Below, one piece after another: positions 1 to 10,091 of a DNA stretch of 64,000 bases. The DNA comes from Anastrepha obliqua (taxonomy: Eukaryota > Arthropoda > Insecta > Diptera > Tephritidae). The stretch's first letter is position 1, and each line of letters starts with the position of its first letter. The notes below the pieces were generated by a model. It worked only from the letters and a program-made list of their open reading frames with translations, was not told the DNA's origin and ran no database searches. The stretch spans positions 95,239,784-95,303,783 of the forward strand of contig NC_072893.1 of the NCBI RefSeq assembly GCF_027943255.1, written 5' to 3'. Made by a program: the position numbers and the translations under genes.

Positions 1-640
1 TTTTTGACCTTTTAGGCTTCATTTACCAAAAATCCTGACGTGATGGAGCATTTTGAAGGTCAGATTCGTTTTCAGCGCATAAAAAACTACAAGAAACAAG
101 TACAGCCATTCTAGAAACTCAACCTCGCAGAACTGTGTTATTAATTGCAATGAAAATGATGTAAGCCCTCTAAGCCCACTTTTTAACTTTTCAAAGAGTG
201 TCGCTCAATAGGCAGTGGGAAGCCCTAGAGAAATTTCTACATAAAAGCAGTTCAGTTTGGGAATAGGCCTCAAGAAGCAATTTATTTATAATTTATAAAT
301 TATAATTTTACTGTAAACTATGGCTATAGAGTCCGTCAACTGTTTAGATATAAAAATATACATACAGTGACTCACAGAAGTATTTTGCCTAGTCCCTTGT
401 TTGTAAAAAATTCAAATTCTTATGTATTAATTAGACGAATTTACTTGTTTAATGCGTATTCTAATTATTGGGCTTTTCCCAAAGAAATTGGGTAGTCAGC
501 AAACACAAATATTGTACCTTCAAATAGTTTCAGCAAAAAACATTTGCGGAAATGAGAATGTGTGCTCACAGAAGCATTTTGCTTATTATTTTTTAAAGCG
601 TTACACGATCAAGTTTCGTTGGTTTATTTATCTTTAGCTG
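1..640. other. AT-rich stretch with no recognised gene
   Basis: I find no open frame with a recognisable domain, no terminal repeats and no tRNA-like promoter boxes here. The short open frames contain no known motif. It is probably intronic or intergenic sequence of the dlg1 neighbourhood. Confidence 0.5.
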
Positions 641-654
641 AGCCAGCGGCTACT

Positions 655-1070
655 TTTTCTTCTTCTTCAGGTATTAAATTCCTTGTGGAACATAGGGCAT
701 CAACCACGCCTGCGCCCCATCTCGTACGACTTTTGATAATGTACTTCAAATGGTTTTAGCTCTTTCCGATGCCTCCAGCTTCCCTTTCAACTGTTCGCCT
801 CCAAATTTCCCTTGGTCTACCAGGCTTGCGACCAACATTCGTAAAAAGGTTCAACTCCAATGCCTTTCATGCAATGCATGCATCGTTTTTGCGTAGAGTG
901 TGCCCAATCCATCTCCATTTTTGGCGTTGCGGAAGCATTTCGACTGGCTCCATTTGCGCCTTTTTCAGTAGATCTGGGCTCCATGTACAGCAAGCATGAA
1001 GTAGAACCGATACTTTGGATTTGAAAATTCTCATTTTAGTGTGAACGTTGATGGCAGAAGACAGCATACA
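655..1070 (-). pseudogene. LINE reverse transcriptase, C-terminal remnant
   Basis: Minus-strand translation in more than one frame gives the end of a non-LTR retrotransposon ORF2. It contains QRQKWRWIGHTLRK, then GRKPGRPREIWRRTVERE, then a degenerate VDALCSTRN-like block near 665-720. This arginine-rich WIGH...GRP...R order is typical of the RTE/BovB-like end of LINE polymerases, downstream of the catalytic domain. At least two frameshifts break it. The block ends in a GAA-rich run near 655-667, which could be the microsatellite tail. No catalytic YADD box is present, so this is a 5'-truncated dead copy. The clade assignment is inference. Confidence 0.6.
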
Positions 1071-1210
1071 TCGTTAGGTTGGTTAAATGGCAGCCCTAGC
1101 TAAAGGGCTCAATTGGACAAATGTTAGGAAATTCGTCCGTTGTGGTGCCATACATGGGAGAGGAGGAAGGAGATGGGAAGGAATAAGGAGCCTTGGGATT
1201 AGAAACGATG
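1071..1210 (-). repeat. 3' untranslated piece of an RNase H-type LINE
   Basis: The segment reading TTAGGTTGGTTAAATGGCAG followed by a GTCCGTTGTGG box matches the ends of the LINE remnants near 3350 and 44930, which read TTAGGTTAGG, then GGCAG, then GTCCGTTGTGG. In those copies it lies just past the coding end on the minus strand. Here the coding part is missing and the poly(A) end of another LINE follows at once, so the second element probably inserted into this older one. Confidence 0.4.
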
Positions 1211-1218
1211 ATGACCAT

Positions 1219-2290
1219 ACATTTTTTTTTTTTTTTACGACGGCGCCGACGGGGGCTGATTTGCGTTCGTAGTTAGCCGTAACAAGCTACTAATGAACTT
1301 CACCAAATTTATGATATGACCGGCTATATCCGCAGGCGTAACGAAAAAGTGAGAGCCCAGATTTCTAAGTCTTTGCCAGACGAGAGCAGGGCAGCTGAGA
1401 AGAAGGTGTTGAGATGATTCCACCTCGTCCTCCAGACAGTTTCTGCAGAACGGACTTGAGGCAATCCCAACGGACAATGTCCGGTAAGGATGCCCACCAA
1501 ATTTGAGAGCTGGGGCTTGGTTAGCCTTAGGAGTTCCCTTGAGCGTCTCCGATCTACCCGTGGCCAGAAGGATCTCGAGACCTTGCACGTTTGCGCACTA
1601 GCCCAGCGCTCGCTGAGTTGACTCGAGGCCCATCTTTCCAGGAGCAGACCACAGGTTCTCAGGGGAACCCCAATTTTCTCATTTCGCGAAGAGACCGTCT
1701 CCAAAGTTCCCTGTCTAGCCAGCTCATCAGCCCAGCAGTTTCCCTCTATGCCGCTGTGCCCGGGAACCCAAATGAGCCTGATGATGAAGTATTCGGATGC
1801 AATCGTGAGAGAAGCCAGACATTCCCCGACCAATCTCGATCGCACAAACAGCGAGCCCAAAGCCCTAATTGCCGATTGGCTATCGGAGTAGATATTTACT
1901 TCCTTAACGGTAATTACCGAAGTAAGCAACCAGTCCACCGCTTCCTTAATTGCGGATACCTCCGCTTGGAAAACACTACAGTGGTCCGGGAGCCTAAATT
2001 TAAGTTTGATGGGAGGCTCCTTACAGAATACTCCCCCACCAACCCTTCCGTCCAACTTCGAGCCATCCGTGAACATGTTTGCCATGCCTTGCCGCCGAAT
2101 GTTGCACCCCGCCCACTCATCCCTTGAGGGAATGTGAGTAGAAAAAGGTCCGCTCGGACCTAGCGTGGGTGTACAGTGGTCCAGCACCATAGAAATGAAC
2201 TCAAAGTTTTTAAGAATGCTAGAGTGTCCGTAACTTAAGTCTAGCCTATGGTCCGAACACTTTAATCTGATTGCGGCGCGTGCAGCGGTA
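1219..2290 (-). pseudogene. RNase H-bearing LINE, 3' half (R1/LOA/I-like)
   Basis: This is a 5'-truncated non-LTR retrotransposon. The minus-strand frame from 2190 to about 1480 carries a ribonuclease H domain with its catalytic boxes in order: MFTDGSKLDG (Asp), VFQAEVSAIKEA (Glu), YSDSQSAIRAL (Asp) and WVPGHSGIEG...WADELAR (His, Asp). RNase H removes the RNA strand during reverse transcription. Near 1480 the frame shifts, and the next frame gives the usual terminal zinc-binding motif, FCRNCLEDEVESSQHLLLSC. A run of A on the minus strand at 1221-1234 is the poly(A) tail and fixes the 3' end. RNase H restricts the clade to the I, R1 or LOA group; which one is undecided. No reverse transcriptase core is attached. 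Confidence 0.75.
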
Positions 2291-2884
2291 GTTTTTCATT
2301 TCACTCCGCAATTTGGATGCGGTAGCAGGGCAGCTTCCAAGATATCACCAATAACAAGCAAAAACACCACAGGTTATAGAATACACCCTTGGTGAACGCC
2401 GCTTTGTATACCAAAGGGGTCAGACAGTTTCCCTTTATGTATAGGTAGCATGCGGCAGCAAGCAATCTAATATGTTGCCCGTATTAGAGATAAAATTTTA
2501 TCAGGCACATTTCTTTGTCGTAAAGCCGCCAAAATGAAGTCCCGCTTAACGCTGTTAAAAGCTTTCATAAAATCTATAAACACAACATGCAAGTCTGGGT
2601 TATACTCCGCACTCTGCTCGATGATAATTCCTAGCGTATTAAGGTGATCAATACACAAGGATCACTCTTGCTATAGCCACAGCGGGGAGTACACAAATAC
2701 CGCGCCAGTTATCGCAGATCTGCAAATCGCATTTTTTGAGATCTTAACGACTATGCCCACATTCTATTCCTTCGGGAAGTGTTCATTATTCCAAGCAGTT
2801 TGAATACGGGGGCACAAAAGTGAGGCAGATTGCGCTGGATGGCATTTATAAAACTCGGCGGGAATTCCGTCATTGCCGGGAGCC
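2291..2884 (-). pseudogene. LINE reverse transcriptase fragment (different element)
   Basis: Minus-strand pieces in several frames give the front and middle of a reverse transcriptase. They are APGNDGIPAEFYK near 2870, VVFIDFMKAFNSVKRD (motif A, catalytic Asp) near 2580, and SGVHQGCIL followed by PVVFLLVIGD (motifs B and C region) near 2400. Stops and frameshifts interrupt it and no YADD box survives. It directly abuts the RNase H-type element at about 2290. The two parts are of different style and appear to be separate elements joined by insertion or deletion. Confidence 0.6.
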
Positions 2885-3145
2885 TTGCTGTGCAATTGCC
2901 CAACGAGATCTTGTGATTTAAAACCTTGTGACTTTTTTCTTTGGGGCTACGTGAAAGAGAAGGTCTACGTCAACAGCCCAGAATCGATTAAAGAGCTCAA
3001 AGATGGAATTCGTGAGGCTATCGAGGACATAGGGCAGCCACTTTGCAATTCGGTTATGGAAAATTTTATGGGAAGGATATTGTCCTGTAAGCGTGGCCGT
3101 GGTGGTCATTTGCCTGATGTTATTTTCCACTATTAATGGCATACC
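2885..3145 (+). pseudogene. DD41D mariner transposase, C-terminal fragment
   Basis: The plus-strand frame gives PTRSCDLKPCDFFLWGYVKE followed by a helical tail ending GRGGHLPDVIFHY and a stop at 3134-3136. The CD..PxDxFLWG block holds the third catalytic Asp of the DD41D (rosa-like) mariner group, which is represented by complete copies elsewhere in this window. Everything upstream, including the first two Asp residues, is missing. The right terminal repeat could not be found. Its sequence differs from the other DD41D copies here, so it is a further lineage. Confidence 0.7.
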
Positions 3146-3339
3146 TTCCTCTTTATAACGAAATAAACATCCGATCATTTATATTAAAAAATATAATTTT
3201 TCTTTGAATATCAAAATAACACCTCTGTTTGAATGCATTTTGATCATAATTGTGGTACTGTGCCATATATGTGTGTGTATCGAAATTGCCATAGGATAAA
3301 GAACTAGCAATTAATCTGCCAAATTTCGTCGAAGTTGAA

Positions 3340-3625
3340 TGATACCTAGATTAGGTTAGGTTTTAGTGGCAGTTTGTTTGAAATTAGACAATGTAGGTCC
3401 GTTGTGGACCCACGGTGTACCATGTGAACCTCAGTGTTTATTTATCATGGAACCTTTTAGACACTCTTATGAAGCGTAGAATAGGTTTTATCCCAACACC
3501 GGATAGTTCCATAAGAGAGTCAAAATAGTATTTTCCTAACAACCTTGCTCTACTCCTACTCCTGGACAATTTCAGAGGAAGTCTTCTACTGTTTCTTCCT
3601 CGTCTCCACCACTTTTGCAGTATAA
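3340..3625 (-). pseudogene. RNase H-type LINE, terminal zinc-motif fragment
   Basis: On the minus strand, YCKSGGDEEETVEDFL, then NCPG, then (frame changed) RARLLGKYYFDSLMELSG and ILRFIRVSKRF match the Cys/His-rich end of RNase H-type LINEs. The same pattern appears at 44930-45280. It ends on the left at the TTAGGTTAGG / GTCCGTTGTGG segment that marks the 3' untranslated end of this family. Confidence 0.5.
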
Positions 3626-3776
3626 TCCATACCTAAATGCATTAAAAAATTATTTAATAAACTACAAAAATTTTAAGATTTACTTAATTCTTTTTACATG
3701 CAAAATACTCGTGTGAGCCACTGTGTGTATATATAAATATACATATGTATGTAGTTATGATACACCGAGCGGCATG

Positions 3777-4506
3777 CACAGTGCGGCCGATTCCCAAAAA
3801 GCTGGCCAAAAGTCGAAAAAAAAAGTTTCTAGATAGAGTTTTTTTGTCTTTGAGTTGGCTACAGTAATGCCTTGAGTAGTGAAAACCGTTCATAGCAACG
3901 TCTTGTACCCTAAGTATCCTCTGTATTTTCAGTCGCAACGTGGCCTTCGTTTGAGCATCGTATTACTGTCGATGAATAGTGAAAGTTGTACACATTTGAA
4001 AGATTTTGTAATGGAGTAAATTGAACAAAACCAAATGGAATCATCTTCGGAAGGTTAGTAAAATACGAGAAATCTTTAGTACATATCAATACCTCGACAC
4101 AAAATTTTTAGCTGCAGCAATACGTAGATACATTTTTTGCAGTTTTTTTTATAAAATTTGAGTTTTCAAACTGTATAGTAATACAACACCGTCATATGCT
4201 GCTTTGAAACCTACTAGAGGTTACTCAAAAAAGTAATGGTTACTGAATAAAACAAGATTCAGCTGCTACCACTTGCTACCGTGCGACCCCGAAAACATAT
4301 AAATTTACATGCATCTTGATTATGTTCTTGAATATACGCTATTTCACGTGAGGGGGTGGCCAATAGGGGTGGAAGGGGGTGGATTTTCAAAATTTTAAGA
4401 TCAAATTCGTAATCAGCGACCCCGACAACCCCCGAGTAAGAAATTTTGAATCAATTACTTAATTTTTTGAGTTTTGGCCAGCTTTTCGGGAATCGGCCGC
4501 ACTGTG
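3777..4506. mobile_element. Transib-like non-autonomous element, copy 1
   Basis: A 730-bp element has terminal inverted repeats that match at 36 of the first 38 positions. Each end starts CACAGTGCGGCCGATTCCC, and CACAGTG is the heptamer shared by Transib ends and RAG recombination signals. The right flank is CGGCA (4507-4511). The left flank has CGGCA at 3770-3774 with two extra bases (TG) before the element, so the 5-bp target duplication is slightly disturbed. Short GC-rich 5-bp duplications are the Transib habit. There is no transposase frame, so it must be moved in trans. A nearly identical copy lies at 45285-46012. Assignment to Transib is inference from ends and duplications only. Confidence 0.7.
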
Positions 4507-4599
4507 CGGCAGTAAAAGTTATTCAGGAAAAGTTGCATGTGAACATAACTCGATTTTTCATTTAATATCAAACGAATTAAAAAAATCCGTTTACATTTC

Positions 4600-5195
4600 A
4601 TCTGGACAATAATGCCAAGACTTGGTACGGGCGGTACATGGTTCGAAATAAGAAATTCAAAGGATAAGATAGAGAATGGTAGAGGTAAGATTTTGCTTGA
4701 TTTTTGTAATGATTTAGGATTAATTGTTTTAAATGGAGAACAAAAGGGGATCTCGAAGAAAATTTCACTTTCATCAGTCAAGTGGGAGAATCGACAATAG
4801 ATTACTGTATAGCCAACAAAGATGTGTTACAACGCTTAATTTTGGACTTTGAAGTTGAATTTGTCCGACCATTTACCAATTAAATTGAAGTTGGGTGGAA
4901 GAGCCAGGAAACTATCAAAATGTTGCTTATTGCCAAAGTTGAATTGGAATATCCAAAAAATGGAGAAGTATCAAGAAAACTTAAATAAGAATATACAAAG
5001 TATAAAAGATATTAATATTCAAGATCTCCAAGAAGCAATGGAACAGTCATCGATAAGGAACCAAAGGAAATCAAAAAGGTTAGGCAAGAATGAGTGGTTT
5101 AACAAAGAATGTGAAGAAGCAAGAATCTCGTAATTTCAAAGTTTAAGTGCCCTTAGAGAAAACTATAATGAAACAAATAAATTCTTATACAGGTC
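4600..5195 (+). pseudogene. CR1-type LINE endonuclease remnant
   Basis: Pieces in several plus-strand frames give an AP-endonuclease domain as found at the start of LINE ORF2. They are ILLDFCNDLGLIVLNG, then FTFISQVGESTIDYCIANKD and, from 4849, LNLSDHLPIKLKLGG, with the conserved SDH box. Frame changes near 4760 and 4840 show decay. The reading stops being recognisable at 5195. What is probably the C-terminus of the same LINE appears at 6306-6488 after a DD41D mariner, so the element was split by insertion and has lost its polymerase core. Confidence 0.55.
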
Positions 5196-5285
5196 AGTCC
5201 ATAAGTTCGTGCGTATTTTATCCATAATTTCACTTTTGTACGATTTTTGCACACAAAAAATTACTCGCGGAATATAACGGAACTA
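5196..5285. repeat. Possible mariner end fragment
   Basis: The segment starting AGGTCAGTCCATAAGTTCG resembles the outer end of a mariner-type element (TC-rich box, then AAGT..GTGCG). No partner terminal repeat and no transposase are attached. It lies between the LINE endonuclease remnant and the start of the DD41D element. Confidence 0.25.
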
Positions 5286-6303
5286 CAGGGTGGGCCATAT
5301 AGCGTTTGCTTTTTGAACCACCTGTTTTTTTGAGAATGGTAACAAAAATGACATGTCAAATGTGTTCATAATTTACTTAAAGGTTTGACATATACGAAAT
5401 GGGACGCTGTACGCTTGAACAAAAGTGGGAAATATTGAAAACCTATTTCCAAAGTGGTGAGTCTTCTACTCAAACTGTGAGAAATTTGAAAAAAAAAATT
5501 ACAAAAAAAAGATTTGCCAACAAGACAGTTTGTGGATCAATTTGTTAATCACGTTCGTGAAAGTGGATCGTTCATGGATAAAACAACACGTGAACGTACT
5601 CCTACAGTGCGTACACCCGAAAACATTGCTGCTGTAGCCGAAAATGTATTGTACGTGAACATCCAACAACCTCAACTCGTCATCGTTCCCAAGAATTGAA
5701 CATTTCACGCACTTCTTTGAGGAGAATTTTGCATAAAGACCTCGGTATGAAGCTTACAAAGTTCAATTGGTGCAAGAACAGAAGCCTAATGACTAGAGAT
5801 CGGATTTTTATGCAAATTGAATATTTTATTATGATGAGTTTCTACCTATGTGCGAACTTCATGTGATGTTAAACAAAATATGCACTTGCATAAGAATCCG
5901 ATCTCTACTAATGACCATCCAATGCGTTTTCGGTTCGCTCAATGGGCAGAAAATCGTTTGACCGAAGATGAGCATTTTTACCGAAAAATCATCTTTTCTG
6001 ATGAAGCTCATTTTCACATCGGTGGCTACGTCATTAAGCAAAATTGTAAAGGACAAATGCTATGCGAACCATCCAGAGACGATTCATGAAATTGGAGCCC
6101 AAACAATCGAAAATGTGCTTAAAAATTGGGTTGATCGAATGGCCTACTGTAAAGTCAGTCGTGGCAGTCATTTGAACGATATTATTTTTCATTCATAAAT
6201 GACAATGTTCAATCTTCAAAATAAAAAAAAAAGTTTGAAAAAATATTGATTATTTTTTTTTTTATAGCCGATTCAAAAAGCAAATTTTACATGGCCCACC
6301 CTA
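5286..6303 (+). mobile_element. DD41D (rosa-like) mariner, internally deleted copy
   Basis: Outer ends read CAGGGTGGGCCATAT on the left and, inverted, TAGGGTGGGCCATGT on the right. Both are flanked by TA (5284-5285, 6304-6305), the mariner target duplication. The transposase starts at 5399 (MGRCTLEQKWEILKTYFQSG), is frameshifted in an A-rich run near 5490-5515, and keeps the first catalytic Asp in FSDEAHFHIGGY. It is then deleted directly from KQNC (near 6045) to KDKCYANHPETI and the C-terminal helices, ending at 6198. The second and third Asp residues are lost. A 114-bp hAT MITE is inserted at 5794-5907. The same family occurs at 34098-34982, which retains the parts missing here. Confidence 0.8.
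5794..5907. mobile_element. 114-bp hAT-type MITE inside the DD41D transposase
   Basis: Terminal inverted repeats of 22 bp with one mismatch begin TAGAGATCGGATT. An exact 8-bp duplication, CTAATGAC, flanks it (5786-5793 and 5908-5915). TAGRG-type ends with 8-bp duplications are the hAT signature. Removing the element and one duplication rejoins the transposase as QKPNDHP, matching KPNDLP in the related copy near 61290. It is too short to code, so it is a MITE. Confidence 0.8.
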
Positions 6304-6735
6304 TACATACTCAGAGAAGTAATAGTTTTAGACTACCACTGTTTAGAACAGAAGTCGATAAGAAAAATATATTCTATAAAGGATTAAAATGTTTTAACGA
6401 GTTACCAACTCAAATAAAAAAATTTGTTAACATGAGCACTTTCAATAGGCTGCTATTTAATCACTGTAAAACGTTGCCGATTAGATAGAAACTACACCCT
6501 TCTTTTACTTTAGATAGAAACTAGACCCTTCCCTTCCAGTGGGAATATATGTGTTACATTAACTATGTTGAACTATAAATTACGCCGTAAAAACTTGATA
6601 ACTGTAAACTATAATTGTTTTATTGTACACACATATGTAGGAATATTATTATTGTACTACTTAGCATATAAGCATATAAATGTATATATTAGGTTTTAAG
6701 ACCGTAAAAACTAAATAAATAAAAAAATAAAAGAT
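6304..6735 (+). pseudogene. CR1-type LINE C-terminus and 3' end
   Basis: The frame ending at 6488 reads SNSFRLPLFRTEVDKKNIFY, then KGLKCFNELPTQIKK, the closing block of CR1/L2-like LINE polymerases (RLP..RT...K..FY.G...WN.LP). It is followed by an AT-rich 3' region that ends in an AAATAAATAAAAAAATAAAA tail near 6705-6733. It probably belongs with the endonuclease fragment at 4600-5195. Confidence 0.55.
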
Positions 6736-7982
6736 TGGACCAACACGATGTCCTAAGGAGTTCAATGGCCCCAGTAAGTCAATTTGAAAATTTTTTAAAA
6801 AGCTGTTCGCCAAACAAAAATATCAAAACATTCGCATGTTGAATGTAGTACCGATTTTCTTAGCCCACAACTGTACATGGAAATATTCGTTTCAGCACTT
6901 TAATAGCCTTCGTTTATTTCCTCGAGATGCCAGCACACATATGCATACACGTACAACTTTGTAGCTAAACGAAGGCGATGCTTGTTGCTACTCGTCTGCG
7001 AAAAATAGCAAACATATCCCAAATGTTTATTATTGCACATTGCCAAAAAATATTGAGTTTCGCAGAAAACTTATGAAAGAAGAAATAAACTTGAACACTC
7101 ATACAAACGCATTCATATATACACAAACGTCAGGCTGAAGTACTTAAAAGTACTTGATTTCATTTTCCAATATATAATTGCAATCGCGAAATTTCACGCG
7201 CACATATTATATATGTACATATGTATGTAAATCAAAAGCTTCTTTCAAGCTGGCATTTTTGGCATTGTTATAGTTGGGGTGCAAAATAAATTAATTAGGA
7301 CACGTCGAAAAGCAACGACTGGCGAGTGGGGTTTTAACGAAACTAGGTCAACACCATTTTAACATCAAGGCAGAAACTATTATTACTCGAACACGGCAAT
7401 AAATGTATGTACTTATACATTTTTACTTTTATACAATTTAGTACACTCAGAAAAATATAAGATTTCCCCTGACATGGAATAATTTTGGATATAATGTACT
7501 TATGTATATACATTAGATGGTGCCACCTTACAAGAAAACAAAAAGTTTGCCGTACACTCCTGAGTCTAAACTATTTTTGCAAAGCGATTTCGCAAATTAT
7601 TTTTTATGGCCGAACACAGGGGCCTTTTTGTTTTTTGCTATTTTTCGGCATAACTTCGGCGTCCACAGTCGGATTTTAAAGTGTGATATATCAATTTCCT
7701 TGCCTGCAGTTTGGTTGGCTTTTGTTTAAAGTTCATTGTCAGATGTGTCTCGTTATAGTACTTACCACCCTAATGACAGTAAATTAAATCCCGCCAAAAA
7801 TCATTAAACTCTTGCAAAGGAAGTATTTCGAGTATACCAGTAGAACTATTTGAACCCATTTGATTATTGCTGAATGTAGAGGTCGCCCTTTTACATTTTT
7901 CATCAAGTCTTCGGCATTTAGCAAAAAATTCCATGCTTTCAAGTTATAGACCCAATGATAGATAGATAGAAGTTCATTTTTA
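6736..7982. other. AT-rich stretch with no recognised gene
   Basis: I see simple TATG-type microsatellite tracts (near 7200) but no coding frame with a known motif, no terminal repeats and no tRNA-type promoter boxes. It ends at the A of the A|T site where the Helitron begins. Confidence 0.5.
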
Positions 7983-9388
7983 TCTATACTAATATTATAA
8001 AGAGGAAAACTTTGTTTGTTTGTTTGTTTGGTTGTAATGAATAGGCTCAAAAACTACTGGACCGATTTTAAAAATTCTTTCACCATTCGAAAGCTACATC
8101 ATCCACGAGTAACATGGATTATATTTTATTTTGGAAATAGGGCACGAGATATAGGTCAAAACGTGGACCCGGGTAACCTTCGGATGTGTATGTACAATAT
8201 GGGTATCAAATGGAAGCTGTTGGTGAATGCTTTAGTCCAGAGTATTTTTCATGCCGCTCCGTGACTAGGGTCTCGAGATAGAGACCAAAACGTGGACCCT
8301 AGAATGTGTTTGTACAATATGGATATCAAATTGAAGCTGTTAGTGAATGCTTTAGTACAGAGTATTTTCCATGCCGCTCCGTGACTGGGGTCTCGAGATA
8401 TAGGTCAAAACGTGGACCCGGGTAACCTTCGGATGTGTATGTACAATATGGGTATCAAATGGAAGCTGTTGGTGAATGCTTTAGTTCAGAGTATTTCCAT
8501 CCGCTCCGTGACTAGGGTCTCGAGATAGAGACCAAAACGTGGACTCTAGAATGTGTTTGTACAATATGGATATCAAATGAAAGCTGTTGATAAGTGCTTT
8601 AATACGGGGTAATTTTCATACCTATTGATGACTAGGGTCTCGAAATATATGCCAAAACGTGGACCCGCCGTGTCTTTGCACCGAATTAAACCAAACTTAC
8701 GCACATTGTTAAGTAAGTATTGAAAATGGGTTTCGTAAAGTTTGGTTGTAATTCGGAGCACTGGCAACGGGTACAGCATTCTTTTGAACCAGCCATAATG
8801 TCGCTTACTTTTTTAACGCTTGGAACTGAACTGTCAAATTGACAGTGTGAGTTACAATGTGTCAATATTTCTTTCTGATTTGGATGCCATAAGGAAAAAA
8901 CGTAAGTGCAACATGTAAAAATTGTTTGTGAATTTTTTTGGAGTGGATTTCGGAACAGTGAATAATTTCTTACGAAATTTGAGAATTTAATGTGAAATCC
9001 GAATGAAATTATGTGTTCGTGGAAAAAAAATTTTTTTTCGTTTTTTTTTTTGAAAAATATAAATGGATAATGGTTAAAAAAGCTCCAATGCTTAATAAAA
9101 CATATAAATTGAAACGAAAAATTCATGGATGATCAGGAAAAAAGACGATTGTTTCTTAGTTATTCATATGCGTTGAATTGAAATTTAAAAACAATCTTCT
9201 TTTTTCTCGATTTTCAATTTATATTTTATATTTACTCAAAAACAAATAGAAAGACAAAAAATATTGTTTATGCCAAAGCGCTTGAATAAAGAATAAAGAA
9301 ATAAATAATATGAAAACCATATATTTTCTGTTCTAAACCATATCTATTCTATTTTAGTGTGCCCAGCGAAGGGGGCCGGGTTTGCTAG
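7983..9388 (+). mobile_element. Non-autonomous Helitron, copy 1
   Basis: The element begins TCTATACTAATATTATAAAG, ends GGGGGCCGGGTTTGCTAG, and lies between A (7982) and T (9389). A TC start, a CTAG end, a GC-rich segment just before the end and insertion between A and T are the defining marks of Helitrons, which move by rolling-circle replication. No Rep/helicase frame is present, so it depends on an autonomous relative. A tandem repeat occupies 8145-8660. Copy 2 at 28544-30010 is closely similar over almost the whole length. An unrelated Helitron is at 16975-17660. Confidence 0.85.
8145..8660 (+). repeat. About 125-bp tandem repeat inside the Helitron
   Basis: The phrase CGAGATAKAG...CAAAACGTGGAC recurs with starts near 8145, 8274, 8394, 8521 and (degenerate) 8641, giving units of about 120-129 bp. 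Two unit types alternate: one with CCCGGGTAACCTTCGG after GTGGAC and one with CTAGAATG. The second Helitron copy has fewer units. Confidence 0.75.
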
Positions 9389-9491
9389 TTAATTATTAAA
9401 TATGAAATACAAAAAATATATAAAAATATTATATGACATAGAAGTCGTTTGCCGGAAAAAATATCAATATTATTCATCTAATATTAATTGC

Positions 9492-9779
9492 CTACATCGT
9501 AGAGCACCAATAACAAAGCTCGTAAGATTTCTCGAATTTGGATCGGTATCGATGATTTTGTACTATTTCAGACTGCACTAGAAAGTTATTTCCAAAAGCT
9601 GTGTGTCGATAAAATTTTAATATGGGGCATCTTCCTAGAAAATTTTGGATTGTTTCAATTTCATTTAAGTTACAGATGGAGCAGCCTTTCTTATACAGCC
9701 CATTTAGCATAACGCTCCCACTCTTAGTTTTCAAAATCAAGAAAATTCTAAAGTAGTTATGTGCTATATTATGATCCAA
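9492..9779 (-). pseudogene. LINE C-terminal Cys-rich fragment
   Basis: The minus-strand frame contains CSICNLNEIETIQNFLGRCP, then a helical tail with FGNNFLVQSE. This C..C....ET...FL..CP spacing is the terminal zinc-binding motif of non-LTR retrotransposon ORF2. No polymerase is attached and the element ends are not visible. The family is undetermined. Confidence 0.4.
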
Positions 9780-10091
9780 AAGCTATATTTAGCATTCAAA
9801 TTTCTTGTGTCATTTTGCCCATCATCCCATATTATATCCTATTTTGTTGAGTTCTCTAACCCAAAAAAATTTCCTTTTAAAACCGCTTTTGACAGAAAAT
9901 AAGGCAGTCTCTCATTCGTATATTCGAATGATATACATACGACATATATTTCAAGTGTAGTGATAGAGTATAAATGTGTCTTTGTTGTAATCCTGTATCA
10001 AGATATCAAGATACCTCACACTAGAGGGTGCGCAGTCAGGTAATTTGAAAATCTTCTTTATAAAACACAAATGTAATTTATCCATCCATTA

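Noticed and set aside
1591..2127. 178-codon plus-strand open frame
   Set aside because: Antisense of the LINE RNase H domain, whose catalytic boxes are clear on the minus strand.
3684..3938. Shared minus-strand frame in both Transib-like copies (RLKIQRI..RVQDVAMNGF)
   Set aside because: Too short, runs into the flank and lacks any transposase motif; duplicated only because the elements are.
3770..4511. hAT or P-type element for the CACAGTG-ended repeat
   Set aside because: 7-8 bp duplications could not be aligned as well as the exact 5-bp GGCCC at copy 2, confirmed by the restored LINE frame.
8145..8660. CRISPR-like array
   Set aside because: Units of about 125 bp without unique spacers inside a Helitron in a eukaryote; it is a tandem repeat.
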